From positions 502,717 to 566,716 of the forward strand of contig CAVQOG010000006.1 of the NCBI GenBank assembly GCA_963714375.1: a stretch of DNA of 64,000 nucleotides, written 5' to 3'. Shown in pieces: positions 51,369 through 60,541 of this stretch (positions are counted from its first letter, which is position 1; each line of letters begins with the position of its first letter). This DNA comes from UBA5794 sp963714375 (GTDB taxonomy: Bacteria; Actinomycetota; Acidimicrobiia; Spongiisociales; UBA5794). Under the pieces are notes generated by a model. It saw only the letters and a program-made list of their open reading frames with translations, made no database searches and was not told the origin of the DNA. The translations under genes and the position numbers were made by a program.

Positions 51369-51797
51369 TCAGCTCGGTGGGTACACGCCGGTCGCTTTGG
51401 ATTCCTCGGTCTGCCAGAACATCTCGGCGACTTCTGCGATCAGGTCAATCATGCCTTGAGATACGGCCGGGTCCATCGACTTCTTGGCATCGCCAGCAGC
51501 CTTGGTTGCACGCCAGAACAGGTCATGGAGCCCCGGGAACTGCTCGACATGGTGCGGCTTGAAGAAGTCGGCCCACAACACCGTGAGGTGATGCTTCACA
51601 AGCTCCGCTCGCTCTTCCTTGATTGCGATGCAACGGGCGCGGAACACTTCGTCGTCTGAGGCGTGATACTTCTCCGCAGCCTTGAGGCATGACTTGGCTT
51701 CGATCATTGCCTGCGCTGGATCGTACACGCCACAGAACAGGTCACAGTGGGCATGGGCTTCATGCCGTGGGCGAAGGATTCTCTCGATGAACTGCAC
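51369..51797 (-). CDS. sodN: Nickel superoxide dismutase
   Basis: Disproportionates superoxide with a nickel hook formed by the processed N-terminus. The precursor has 142 residues: a 16-residue propeptide ending HEAHA, then mature HCDLFCGVYDPAQAMIEA with the ligands His1, Cys2 and Cys6. Position 5, Pro in the usual HCDLPCGVYD, is Phe here. GTG at 51797 has GGAGGT just upstream; longer frames give an implausible propeptide. The downstream helices LVKHHLTVLWADFFKPHHVE and FWRATKAAGDAKKSMD are typical. Its maturation protease gene is divergent, 97 bp away. Confidence 0.94.
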   Translation of the reverse strand: MQFIERILRPRHEAHAHCDLFCGVYDPAQAMIEAKSCLKAAEKYHASDDEVFRARCIAIKEERAELVKHHLTVLWADFFKPHHVEQFPGLHDLFWRATKAAGDAKKSMDPAVSQGMIDLIAEVAEMFWQTEESKATGVYPPS

Positions 51798-51894
51798 ACG
51801 TACCTCCGTGTTTCGGGTCTCCCCAACACTACCGCCGGCAATGACCATCCATGACGGCGCTGATTCGGTAACGTGTGGGACAAGGAAGGTCCTG

Positions 51895-52386
51895 ATGCGA
51901 AAGCGTGGAATTGTCACCGGGGTCGTTGGTGCGAGTGTGGTCACTGCGGCTGCCGTGCGGGGAATGCTCAGACGCTACGAGATCAAGGAATCGTCTATGG
52001 CCCCCGCCCTTGAATCCGGGGATTGGATCGTCGCACGTCGGCGCGTCGGGGACATTGATCGTGGGGACATCGTGGTATTCGACGATCCCGCCGACACCGG
52101 TATGAGTCTCATCAAACGAGTCGTGGGCCTCGGAGGAGAGACGGTTTCGATCGAATCGGGCCAAGTGGTCATCGACGGAGCACTCCTCGCCGACCCATGG
52201 GCCGGCGGGATCACACCCACGGAAGGATCTTGGTTCGTCCCGGACGGACACGTGTGGGTGCTTGGAGACAACCGAAGCGAGTCACGCTCAGACGGCCGAA
52301 CGATCGGCCCCATCCCCGTCAACGCCGTCGGCTGGCAAGCCATCGCCCGCTACTGGCCGACCTCGCGGGCCGGATCACTGGCCTGA
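51895..52386 (+). CDS. sodX: Nickel-type superoxide dismutase maturation protease (S26 signal-peptidase family)
   Basis: 163 residues: an N-terminal hydrophobic stretch (GIVTGVVGASVVTAAAV), catalytic Ser in KESSMAPALESGDWIV and Lys in LIKRVVGLGGETV, then VWVLGDNRSESRSDGRTIG. This is the S26 fold. Divergent placement to sodN identifies it as the protease that removes the SodN propeptide. AAGGAAGG lies upstream of ATG 51895; a longer reading enters sodN antisense and is not used. Confidence 0.9.
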   Translation: MRKRGIVTGVVGASVVTAAAVRGMLRRYEIKESSMAPALESGDWIVARRRVGDIDRGDIVVFDDPADTGMSLIKRVVGLGGETVSIESGQVVIDGALLADPWAGGITPTEGSWFVPDGHVWVLGDNRSESRSDGRTIGPIPVNAVGWQAIARYWPTSRAGSLA

Positions 52387-52390
52387 ATCA

Positions 52391-52407
52391 GATGACCGAT
52401 GACCGAC
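52391..52407. repeat. Short heptamer array (GATGACC x2 + GAC)
   Basis: Two and a half 7-bp units just past the sodX stop. The unit is the reverse complement of the GGTCATC phase of the array at 51341. Confidence 0.5.
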
Positions 52408-52484
52408 TTCAAAAGTCTGATCCCGAGAGCGGAAGAACCCGAAGGCCGTTCCCCAGAGCCCGGGAGGACGGGAAGAACCCAACA

Positions 52485-52546
52485 CCGTCCCCCCGCTCGC
52501 GGGGGACGCGACGGCTGCGCAAGCAGACGCCGCAGGGGGGCGTCCC
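52485..52546. repeat. GC-rich palindromic repeat, copy D
   Basis: CGTCCCCCC-GCTC-GCGGGGGACG followed by a spacer with ACGGCTGCGCAAGCAGACGC and then CAGGGGGGCGTCCC. Same layout as copies A-C. It lies in the 219-bp gap between sodX and the DUF3048 gene. Confidence 0.7.
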
Positions 52547-52605
52547 ACTCGGCCTGATCGTCCTGATTGAACGCCTGTAGCGCTTTGCGGTCGTAACCTT
52601 GGGGG

Positions 52606-53682
52606 ATGCCCAACATGTTCAAGCTGTTCACCTTGCTCGCTCTCACCGCGGCCCTTGCGTCTGCGTGTAGCGCCAGCGCGGCAACAGACGCTACGACAAC
52701 AACGATCGCACCCCTCACAACCCTCGCCACGACCACGACCATCGCTCCGACAACGACGGAGGCCACAACAACGACACTTCCCCCGATCGTTGTTTCAGAG
52801 GCCGTGAACGGGCTTCCTGCAGACGAGGCATCAATCAACCGCAGGGCGGTCGTCGTCAAGATCGACAACCACGCCAAGGCACGGCCCCAGTCCGGTGTGA
52901 TGGATGCCGATGTCGTCTACGAGTTGCTGGTCGAGGGAGGCATTACTCGCTTCGCAGCGGTGTTTCACCAATCCGACACCGACTATCTGGGACCGGTGCG
53001 CTCGGGTCGACCGACCGATGTCGGAGTCGCAAAAGCCCTTGATGCCCCATTTCAGATATCAGGCGCACAGGGATGGGTGCAGGACATCTTCAAATCGGCT
53101 GGGCTCCGCATGGTGTACGACACCGGTGCAACAACATGGCGAGAAAGGAGCCGGAGTGCTCCACACAACCTCTACGCAAGCACCTACCTGATCCGTGACT
53201 ACGCCGATGGCAGAGAGTGGCCAGACGACAATCCAGGCAACATCTTCACATTCGGAGAGCCGACGCCAAGCAACACTTCAGCAACAAAGATCCACTTCTC
53301 ATGGAGTGACCACCCGTCAACCGACTGGGTGTGGAACGGTGAGGCCTACGAGCGATTCAACGGCACGGAGCCCCACATCGTGATCGACAAGGATGGGAAC
53401 GAGACCACTATCTCCACACCGATGATCGTCACGATCATGGGGAAGAAGCACACGGTTTCTTCTCCGGACGGGAATGGCACGTCACTTCCGACAACAGATA
53501 CCACTGGCTCTGGTGACGCCTACATCTTCAGGGACGGCGTCGTCATCGAAGGCTCTTGGGATCGGGAGTCCTACGCAGACCCCATCCACCTGACGACTGC
53601 ATCGGGCGAGGACTTGATCCTCCCGCCTTCAAAGATCTGGATTGTGTTCTACCCGGACAATCGGCCGATCTCCTGGGAGTAG
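52606..53682 (+). CDS. DUF3048 (YerB-like) lipoprotein
   Basis: 358 residues. Signal peptide with lipobox LASAC (Cys near residue 21), then a Thr-rich linker (residues 26-63), then the DUF3048 region: RRAVVVKIDNHAKARPQSGV, VVYELLVEGGITRFAAVFH and LGPVRSGRPTDV. A C-terminal lobe ends with PSKIWIVFYPDNRPISWE. Likely anchored on the outer face of the membrane. Function of the family is unknown. Confidence 0.9.
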   Translation: MPNMFKLFTLLALTAALASACSASAATDATTTTIAPLTTLATTTTIAPTTTEATTTTLPPIVVSEAVNGLPADEASINRRAVVVKIDNHAKARPQSGVMDADVVYELLVEGGITRFAAVFHQSDTDYLGPVRSGRPTDVGVAKALDAPFQISGAQGWVQDIFKSAGLRMVYDTGATTWRERSRSAPHNLYASTYLIRDYADGREWPDDNPGNIFTFGEPTPSNTSATKIHFSWSDHPSTDWVWNGEAYERFNGTEPHIVIDKDGNETTISTPMIVTIMGKKHTVSSPDGNGTSLPTTDTTGSGDAYIFRDGVVIEGSWDRESYADPIHLTTASGEDLILPPSKIWIVFYPDNRPISWE

Positions 53683-53685
53683 AGC

Positions 53686-53701
53686 GTCCAACCCGTTGGA
53701 C
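53686..53701. terminator. Short hairpin after the DUF3048 gene
   Basis: GTCCAA-CCCG-TTGGAC, a 6-bp stem 4 bp past the stop codon, followed by repeats of ACCGAT. No T-run, so this is a weak candidate terminator. Confidence 0.35.
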
Positions 53702-53743
53702 CAACCGATGTGAACCGATTGCACCAACCGATATGATCCGCCG

Positions 53744-55141
53744 GTGACACAGGCATCGGAAACAGCGGAACAGATCAGATCGGGCCGATTGAAAGCCGTC
53801 GACGCCGTTGGCGCAGCAATCGAGGCAGCCCTTGACTCGCATGACGAGCTCAACGCCTTCACCCTCATTGACCGGTCCGGAGCGATGGTGAGAGCCGAGG
53901 GCATCGACAGGTTGATCGCCGAGGGCAAGGACCCTGGTCCCCTGGCCGGTGTCCCCATCGCGCTGAAAGACATCATCGATCAAGCCGGACTCCCGAACTC
54001 GAAAGGTGCCAGCTTCCCCGCACAAATCGCCGAACATTCAGCGGCAGTCGTCCGACGTCTCGGTACAGCAGGGGCTGTCATCATCGGGAGAACGGGACTC
54101 CACGAGTTTGCGTTCGGATTCACATCGGAGAACCCTTGGTTCGGTCCCGTTCGCAACCCGTGGGACACGTCAACATCGGCTGGCGGATCATCGGGAGGCT
54201 CGGGTGCTGCGGTGGCGGCAGGCATTGTCCCCATCGCGATCGGAACCGATACGGGCGGTTCGGTCCGTGTTCCGTCCGCCCTCTGCGGCGTGTTCGGGCT
54301 CAAGGTCACCCATGGCAGAGTGCCCTTGACCGGCGTCTATCGGCTCGTCCCTTCACTCGACACCGTCGGCCCCCTCGCACGAAGCACGGCTGACATCGAA
54401 CTCGCCTATCAGGCGATGGCCGGATATGACCCTGACGATGGATGGTCCGTTCCAGCGGCGGCGATTCCGAAGGTCGAAGTCGGACAATCGACCATTGGCA
54501 TGGTCGAACAGTGGATGACCGCTCCCATGTCACGCAACGTCCGCGAGGGGATCGAACGATTCATCGCAGGTGCCCGCGAGGCAGGGTTCAACGTTGTGTC
54601 TGTCGATGAGCCATCACTGGCACCCCACCGCTCCCTGGTTGCCGCCATCGGACCTGAGATCCTCGAGATACACGGGGAGCGATTTGAAAAGCACCGTGAC
54701 CGCTACGGCGAGGATCTACAGGCTCGCCTTGATCTGGCCCAGGACACAACCGCCCGCGATGTCGTCGAAGCACACCGTTGGGGTGCAATGGCTCGCAACA
54801 CGATTGCGCGACTCCATGGGGATGGGATCGGGATCCTGGCTGCTCCGAGCGTCGGCTCAATGCGGAAACTCATCGGTGAGGACGAGATCGATGTCGACGG
54901 AGTCCGCCACTTCCACCGGGCGGTCCTGGCCGCATTCACCGCACCCATCAACCGCATCGGCGTACCGGCCCTTGCCGCACCAATCAGTGGACGCGAACGA
55001 GTCAGTGGCGAAGAGGTTCCCGTGTCAGTGCAGCTCATTGCCCCGATGTGGCACGAGGCGTCGATACTGGATGTCACCAAGCGGCTGGAATCGGCGGGCG
55101 TCCTCTCAGCCGGAACGCCGCCAACTCCGGAGATGCCATGA
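53744..55141 (+). CDS. Amidase-signature family hydrolase
   Basis: 465 residues, GTG start. Catalytic Lys is in GVPIALKDIIDQAG and the serines in AGGSSGGSGAAVAAG and IGTDTGGSVRVPSALCG. It belongs with amidases rather than GatA, since gatA is already in the window and this one lacks a gatB/gatC context. Its stop overlaps the start of UDP-glucose dehydrogenase. Substrate unknown. Confidence 0.88.
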   Translation: MTQASETAEQIRSGRLKAVDAVGAAIEAALDSHDELNAFTLIDRSGAMVRAEGIDRLIAEGKDPGPLAGVPIALKDIIDQAGLPNSKGASFPAQIAEHSAAVVRRLGTAGAVIIGRTGLHEFAFGFTSENPWFGPVRNPWDTSTSAGGSSGGSGAAVAAGIVPIAIGTDTGGSVRVPSALCGVFGLKVTHGRVPLTGVYRLVPSLDTVGPLARSTADIELAYQAMAGYDPDDGWSVPAAAIPKVEVGQSTIGMVEQWMTAPMSRNVREGIERFIAGAREAGFNVVSVDEPSLAPHRSLVAAIGPEILEIHGERFEKHRDRYGEDLQARLDLAQDTTARDVVEAHRWGAMARNTIARLHGDGIGILAAPSVGSMRKLIGEDEIDVDGVRHFHRAVLAAFTAPINRIGVPALAAPISGRERVSGEEVPVSVQLIAPMWHEASILDVTKRLESAGVLSAGTPPTPEMP

Positions 55142-56457
55142 ACATTGCGATCATCGGATGCGGCTACGTCGGGCTTGTCACGGGAGCGTGTCTGGCAGAC
55201 CTCGGCCACACCGTTACATGCATCGATACGGACAGCGACAAGATCGGACACCTGCGCCGTGGAGAGATGCCCGTCTACGAACCGGGCCTTGCGAACCTCG
55301 TGGAATCAAACTCGACCGCTGGCAGACTCTCGTTCACCACGGACTACACCGAGGGAGTCCCCAGCGCACACGCTGTGATCGTTGCTGTCGGGACACCGTC
55401 GCTCGCCAACGGCGCTGCCGATCTCACATACGTCCGGCAGGCAGTCACCTCCCTTGCCGACCATGTGAGCGACGGAACAACGATCGTGTTGAAGTCGACG
55501 GTTCCGGTCGGAGCGAACGAAGCCATGAAGCGACTGTTCTTTGAGCTCGCTGCCGAAAAGGACGTCTCCTTTGCCTCGAACCCGGAGTTCCTCAAGCAGG
55601 GTGCAGCGATCGCAGATTTCTCTGAGCCGGATCGGATCATTATCGGAGTCACCGATGAGCGCTCTGAACAAGCGCTGCGCGAGATGTATCGCCCGCTCAT
55701 CGACAACGGCGTTCCGACCGTGTTCACCGATGTGGCGACATCGGAGTTGACGAAGTACGCCTCCAACGCTTTCCTTGCGGCAAAGCTCTCGTTCATCAAC
55801 GAGATGGCCGACCTGTGCGACCAAACCGGGGCCTCGATCGAAGACGTGGCTCTCGGAATCGGGCTTGATTCACGAATCTCTGCATCATTCCTCAATGCCG
55901 GACCCGGGTACGGAGGGTCGTGCTTCCCGAAGGACACACAGGCGTTGGTGCAAACCGGCATCGAACACGGTTCGCCTTCGCGCATCGTCGCTGCAGCCGT
56001 TGAGGTGAACGCCAAACGGCGCCAAGCCATGATCGAGAGAATCGTGAACATTCTCGGTGGCGACGTCGCAGGGCTATCAATCGGGGTGCTCGGCATCACA
56101 TTCAAGGCCAACACTGACGACCTGCGCGAAAGCCCTGCGGTTGAGATCGTCAGCGGACTCGTCAAGCGTGGTGCAGCGATCACCATCTACGACCCACAGG
56201 GAATGGACAACGCCGCTCGCCTGCTTCCGACCCTCGAGTATGCCCCTGACCCGTACGCAGCCATCGAAGGGGCAGACGCTGCGGTCATTCTGACGGAGTG
56301 GCCCGAGTTTGCCAGCCTCGACCTGGACCAGGTGCGGAACCGACTGGGGACACCGCGAGTCATCGATCTGCGCAACCTTTTTCCGGTCAATGCGATGGCA
56401 GAAGCAGGTATCGAATACCACTCCATTGGCAGGCCAACCTCCCTCCCAAAGACCTGA
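55138..56457 (+). CDS. UDP-glucose 6-dehydrogenase
   Basis: Oxidises UDP-glucose to UDP-glucuronate with two NAD. 439 residues; Rossmann start MNIAIIGCGYVGLVTGACLA, MPVYEPGLANLV, and catalytic Cys262 in GPGYGGSCFPKD. The ATG at 55138 overlaps the amidase stop. UDP-GlcA is a precursor for surface polysaccharides, which fits the polysaccharide genes from 59.6 kb on. UDP-ManNAc dehydrogenase is a less likely alternative. Confidence 0.91.
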   Translation: MNIAIIGCGYVGLVTGACLADLGHTVTCIDTDSDKIGHLRRGEMPVYEPGLANLVESNSTAGRLSFTTDYTEGVPSAHAVIVAVGTPSLANGAADLTYVRQAVTSLADHVSDGTTIVLKSTVPVGANEAMKRLFFELAAEKDVSFASNPEFLKQGAAIADFSEPDRIIIGVTDERSEQALREMYRPLIDNGVPTVFTDVATSELTKYASNAFLAAKLSFINEMADLCDQTGASIEDVALGIGLDSRISASFLNAGPGYGGSCFPKDTQALVQTGIEHGSPSRIVAAAVEVNAKRRQAMIERIVNILGGDVAGLSIGVLGITFKANTDDLRESPAVEIVSGLVKRGAAITIYDPQGMDNAARLLPTLEYAPDPYAAIEGADAAVILTEWPEFASLDLDQVRNRLGTPRVIDLRNLFPVNAMAEAGIEYHSIGRPTSLPKT

Positions 56458-56594
56458 TTCGGGGGAATCTCAGCGAAAGGGCAAGGATGCCGCACAAGCG
56501 CAATATGCTGTATCGGGCGCGCGTCAAACAATCACACGGAAACAACGACCACGCTGGAAGATTTCCATCAACTTTCCCATGAGGAGCAGAGACG

Positions 56595-58493
56595 GTGTCG
56601 GACGAAACCCTGACCGAACCCAAGCCAGAAGCAGAACCAGAAACAAGTCCAGACCCGCAGCAGATTGATGACGTTGTTATCCGCTTCGCCGGAGATTCCG
56701 GTGACGGGATGCAGCTTGCGGGTACCCAGTTCACGGCAAGCTCTGCACTCTTTGGAAACGACCTGGCCACACTCCCGAACTTCCCAGCTGAGATCCGCGC
56801 CCCTGCCGGAACGATCGCTGGCGTCTCATCCTTCCAGGTACACATTGCCGACTGGGACATCCTTACACCCGGTGACGACCCGGACTGCCTGGTTGCAATG
56901 AATCCCGCAGCTCTCATGGCCCACCTTCATGACCTTGTCAAGGGCGGGCTCCTCATCATCAACTCGGACGCTTTCGAGGACCGCAACCTTGCCAAGGCCG
57001 GCTATGACACCAATCCGCTCGAAGACGGAAGCCTCGACGCATACCAGGTCATCACTGCCCCCATGGATGAACTCACCAAGATCGCTGTGAAAGACTCAGG
57101 TGTCAAGGGTCGTGAAACGCTTCGCTCCAAGAACTTCTTTGCCCTCGGGCTCATGTCATGGATTTATCAGCGATCGCTCGATCCTGTGATCGATTGGATC
57201 GGTTCCAAGTTCGGATCCGACACGCCTGTTGGAAACGCCAACGTATTGGCGCTGAAGGCCGGGTACAACTTTGGGATCACGACCGAGTCGTTCCACCGCA
57301 CCTTTGTGATCAAGCCAGCACCGCTGCCACCGGGTGAATACACGAATGTCACCGGAAACACCGCAACGGCATGGGGCTTGGTCGCAGCAGCCGAAAAGGC
57401 GAAACTCCCGCTGTTCATCGGTTCGTACCCGATCACACCCGCAACAGCCATTCTCGAGGAGCTTGCACGTCTCAAGAACTTCGGAGTCAAGACCTTCCAG
57501 GCCGAGGATGAAATTGCTGGTATCGGTTCCGCGGTCGGCGCTGCTTTCGCCGGTCGTCTCGCGGTCACGACCACGTCTGGTCCCGGTCTTGCCCTCAAAT
57601 CTGAAATCCTGTCCCTTGCCCTCATGATCGAGCTCCCGCTGATTGTTGTGGACGTTCAGCGTGGTGGTCCGTCAACGGGGCTGCCGACCAAGGTTGAGCA
57701 GTCGGATCTCTTGTTTGCAATGTACGGTCGACACGGGGATTCCCCACTGCCGATCGTTTCAGCGTCCGCGCCGTCTGATGCGTTTGATGCTGCCTTTGAG
57801 GCAGCCAGAATCGCCCTCAAGTTCATGACACCGGTGATTCTGTTGTCGGACGGATACATCGCAACGTCATCAGAACCGTGGAGGCTTCCCGATATTGACT
57901 CCCTGGCGGACATCTCGGTGCCGTTTGCGTCTCTTGATGAGGATGGCGGTCCGTTCCTCCCCTACCTGCGTGACCCTGTCACGATGGCTCGACCCTGGGC
58001 CATTCCTGGTCAGCCCGGTTTGGAGCATCGTGTTGGTGGTTTGGAGAAGGATGCAACAACCGGCAACGTTTCGTATGACCCTGACAACCACCAGACAATG
58101 ACCCAGACACGCCTGGACAAGATCGCCCGCATCGCAGATGACATCCCCGATGTCGAGACCTACGGCGAGGGCGACGAACTCCTTGTTCTGGGATGGGGCT
58201 CGACCTACGGCGCCATCCGAACCGCGGTGAATCGGGTCAACAGAACCGGACGCCCCGTTGCCCAAGCACACCTGCGGTATCTCAACCCGATGCCGCAGAA
58301 CCTCGGCGAGCTGTTGAAACGCTACAAGCAGGTGCTGATTCCTGAGATCAACACGGGCCAGCTGTCGCGTCTGATTCAGGCCGAGTATCTCGTGCCGACG
58401 GTGTCGTTCAGTCATGTGCAAGGTCAACCGATGCGGGCACGAGAGATCGAGATGCAGATCAAGAAACTCCTTGATGGAGAGGACCTCGAATGA
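56595..58493 (+). CDS. korA: 2-oxoglutarate:ferredoxin oxidoreductase alpha subunit
   Basis: 632 residues from GTG 56595, with GAGGAG upstream. An acidic N-terminal tail of about 25 residues precedes a gamma-type domain (VVIRFAGDSGDGMQLAGTQF), joined to the pyrimidine-binding and transketolase C-terminal domains (FIGSYPITPATAILEELA, VVDVQRGGPSTGLPTKVEQS). This gamma-alpha fusion with a separate beta is the oxygen-tolerant KorAB arrangement known from mycobacteria. It decarboxylates 2-oxoglutarate with CoA and ferredoxin. The stop overlaps korB. Confidence 0.92.
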   Translation: MSDETLTEPKPEAEPETSPDPQQIDDVVIRFAGDSGDGMQLAGTQFTASSALFGNDLATLPNFPAEIRAPAGTIAGVSSFQVHIADWDILTPGDDPDCLVAMNPAALMAHLHDLVKGGLLIINSDAFEDRNLAKAGYDTNPLEDGSLDAYQVITAPMDELTKIAVKDSGVKGRETLRSKNFFALGLMSWIYQRSLDPVIDWIGSKFGSDTPVGNANVLALKAGYNFGITTESFHRTFVIKPAPLPPGEYTNVTGNTATAWGLVAAAEKAKLPLFIGSYPITPATAILEELARLKNFGVKTFQAEDEIAGIGSAVGAAFAGRLAVTTTSGPGLALKSEILSLALMIELPLIVVDVQRGGPSTGLPTKVEQSDLLFAMYGRHGDSPLPIVSASAPSDAFDAAFEAARIALKFMTPVILLSDGYIATSSEPWRLPDIDSLADISVPFASLDEDGGPFLPYLRDPVTMARPWAIPGQPGLEHRVGGLEKDATTGNVSYDPDNHQTMTQTRLDKIARIADDIPDVETYGEGDELLVLGWGSTYGAIRTAVNRVNRTGRPVAQAHLRYLNPMPQNLGELLKRYKQVLIPEINTGQLSRLIQAEYLVPTVSFSHVQGQPMRAREIEMQIKKLLDGEDLE

Positions 58494-59506
58494 CAGACAC
58501 AGCACGCTATCAGCGCTCAGACTTCCAGACCGATCAGGAAGTTCGCTGGTGTCCCGGATGCGGGGACTACACAATCCTTGCTTCGGTACAGACCTATCTC
58601 GCGTCTCTCGACATTGATCGTGACAAGCACGTGTTCGTTTCGGGCATCGGCTGTTCGAGCCGATTCCCCTATTACATGAACACGTACGGGATGCACACCG
58701 TCCACGGGCGGGCGCCCACGTTCGCTACCGGGATCGCCGTGTCGAATCCTGAACTCACCGTCTGGGTTATTACCGGTGACGGCGACGGCCTTTCGATCGG
58801 CGGAAACCATCTCATCCATGCGCTGCGTAGGAATGTGAACCTCAACATCGTGTTGTTCAACAACCAGATCTATGGACTCACGAAGGGCCAGTACTCCCCC
58901 ACATCCGAGGTCGGGAAGAAGACGAAGACCTCTCCTTCGGGTTCGATCGACCGTCCGTTCAACCCGGTAAGTCTCGCGCTCGGGTCCGAGGCTGCGTTTG
59001 TTGCGAGAACGCTCGATATGGATCGCAACCACACGATTGCAATGTTGAAGGCAATGCATGAGCACGAGGGTGCCGGTCTCCTTGAGATCTACCAGAACTG
59101 CAACGTGTTCAACGACAAGGCGTTCATCGATCTGACGGACAAGGACACGCGGGACGACAACCGTATCTGGCTCGAAGACGGCAAACCGATCGTCTTTGGC
59201 AAGAAGAACCAATACGGAGTGGTCGTTGACCACGAAGGTGCGAAGATCGTCGAAGTCGGAGTGGTCGGCCTCAACAACATCCACGTCCACCACGCAGACG
59301 ACCCAAACCCGTCGGTCGCCTTTGCACTGTCGCGTATCTCACAAGGCCCTTACGGCCCGACCCCACTCGGGGTCTTTCGCAACGTGAAGGTCCCGAGCTA
59401 CGGCAAGATCCTCGAACAGCAGGTGGCAGCCGCACAGGAATCCAAGGGCTCAGGAGACCTCGCAACCCTCATCCGCTCCCGAGGCACCTGGATGGTCGAC
59501 GCGTAG
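58490..59506 (+). CDS. korB: 2-oxoglutarate:ferredoxin oxidoreductase beta subunit
   Basis: 338 residues; thiamine diphosphate-binding subunit. RWCPGCGDYTILASVQTYL carries the first Cys pair of the iron-sulfur site; GIGCSSRFPYYMNTYGMHTV, HGRAPTFATGIAV and GDGDGLSIGGNHLIHALRRN are diagnostic. Its ATG overlaps the korA stop. Other 2-oxoacid substrates are possible, but 2-oxoglutarate fits the subunit layout best. Confidence 0.93.
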   Translation: MTDTARYQRSDFQTDQEVRWCPGCGDYTILASVQTYLASLDIDRDKHVFVSGIGCSSRFPYYMNTYGMHTVHGRAPTFATGIAVSNPELTVWVITGDGDGLSIGGNHLIHALRRNVNLNIVLFNNQIYGLTKGQYSPTSEVGKKTKTSPSGSIDRPFNPVSLALGSEAAFVARTLDMDRNHTIAMLKAMHEHEGAGLLEIYQNCNVFNDKAFIDLTDKDTRDDNRIWLEDGKPIVFGKKNQYGVVVDHEGAKIVEVGVVGLNNIHVHHADDPNPSVAFALSRISQGPYGPTPLGVFRNVKVPSYGKILEQQVAAAQESKGSGDLATLIRSRGTWMVDA

Positions 59507-59582
59507 CGTGGAAGCCGTCACCCCCAGCGTGTTCCAAATGAAGAAGAATTAGTCCGCCGCAGTGGTGTACCACTGGGCCGTC

Positions 59583-60501
59583 TCAACGAGACCTTGCAAT
59601 CGCCGTCTTGCGCTGGACCCATCCGAGCACGGACTCGGCAGCCGTGCTATCGACGACGAGGTCCTCGCTGATCCGTCGGAACTGTCCTTCGACCCCCGCC
59701 ACGCGAGATGCAGTGGCAAGAAGCTGCTCGGGGAACCGGAATATGCCCGCCCTTCGGCCCATCGCGGCCCGCAGAACCGTGACCACGTCACGTGTCGACA
59801 GCACCTCCGCATCGGCGACCGGCAACCGATGGATACCGTGGATCTCCTCCGATGCACTCGCAAGGATCACATCGCAGAGGTTGTCCAGAGAGATCATGCT
59901 CCGCATGTTTTCGATACTCCCAATCGGTAGCGGAATCGCTGAATTGGCGATTCTCAGCATTGACCGAAAGTTTCCTTTCACCCCGGGTCCGTAGATCAGC
60001 GGGGGTCGAAGTACGACGAGGTGCCTTGAGGCATTGGTGGCCCAGCGCGACGAAGCAATCCTCTGCTTCGAGTTTGGTGTGTCCGTACGGGGTAGTGGGA
60101 TTCGGTGCCGTCTTTTCGGCGATCGGCGTCCCGTGGGTTTCCTCGCCCACGGCTTTGATCGAACTCAGGAAGACGACTTTCTGAACGGGTGTCCGGGCAA
60201 GCCCTTCCGTGAGCGCTTCGGACACCAATACGTTGTCCCTGTAATACTCGTCGTACGCTTCCGGTCCCTCCCCGACATGGTGAGCGCGGCCGATGAGATG
60301 AACGACACAGTCCACGTCTTCGAAAACGCCGGCCCATGCTTTTGGTGACAACGGATCGTCGATGAATCGGTACGAGTCGTCCCTGGCCGGAGCACTGGAG
60401 CCCGATCTCACGACGCTGATGGTGTCCCACCCGGCAGAACCAGCAGACACCCGGAGCGCACTTCCAACGAATCCGTTCGCTCCTGTGATTCCCAAACGCA
60501 T
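59583..60501 (-). pseudogene. NAD-dependent sugar epimerase/dehydratase, frameshifted
   Basis: Short-chain dehydrogenase of the extended (epimerase) type. The first frame gives MRLGITGANGFVGSALRVSA, VDCVVHLIGRAHHVGEG and the catalytic YGHTKLEAEDCF. Around 60050 the frame must change to continue into LVVLRPPLIYGPGVKGNFRS and the C-terminal half (down to 59583). About 305 residues if repaired. It probably acts on a nucleotide sugar in surface polysaccharide synthesis. Sequencing error and true decay are both possible. Confidence 0.75.
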
Positions 60502-60541
60502 CATCGAACTGCCGCACACGCATGCAGGTACCTTCGGCACA

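Noticed and set aside
51682..51894. N-terminal extension of the SodN maturation protease
   Set aside because: It would be antisense to the sodN coding region and its start; the ATG at 51895 has a good ribosome-binding site and gives the normal S26 start.
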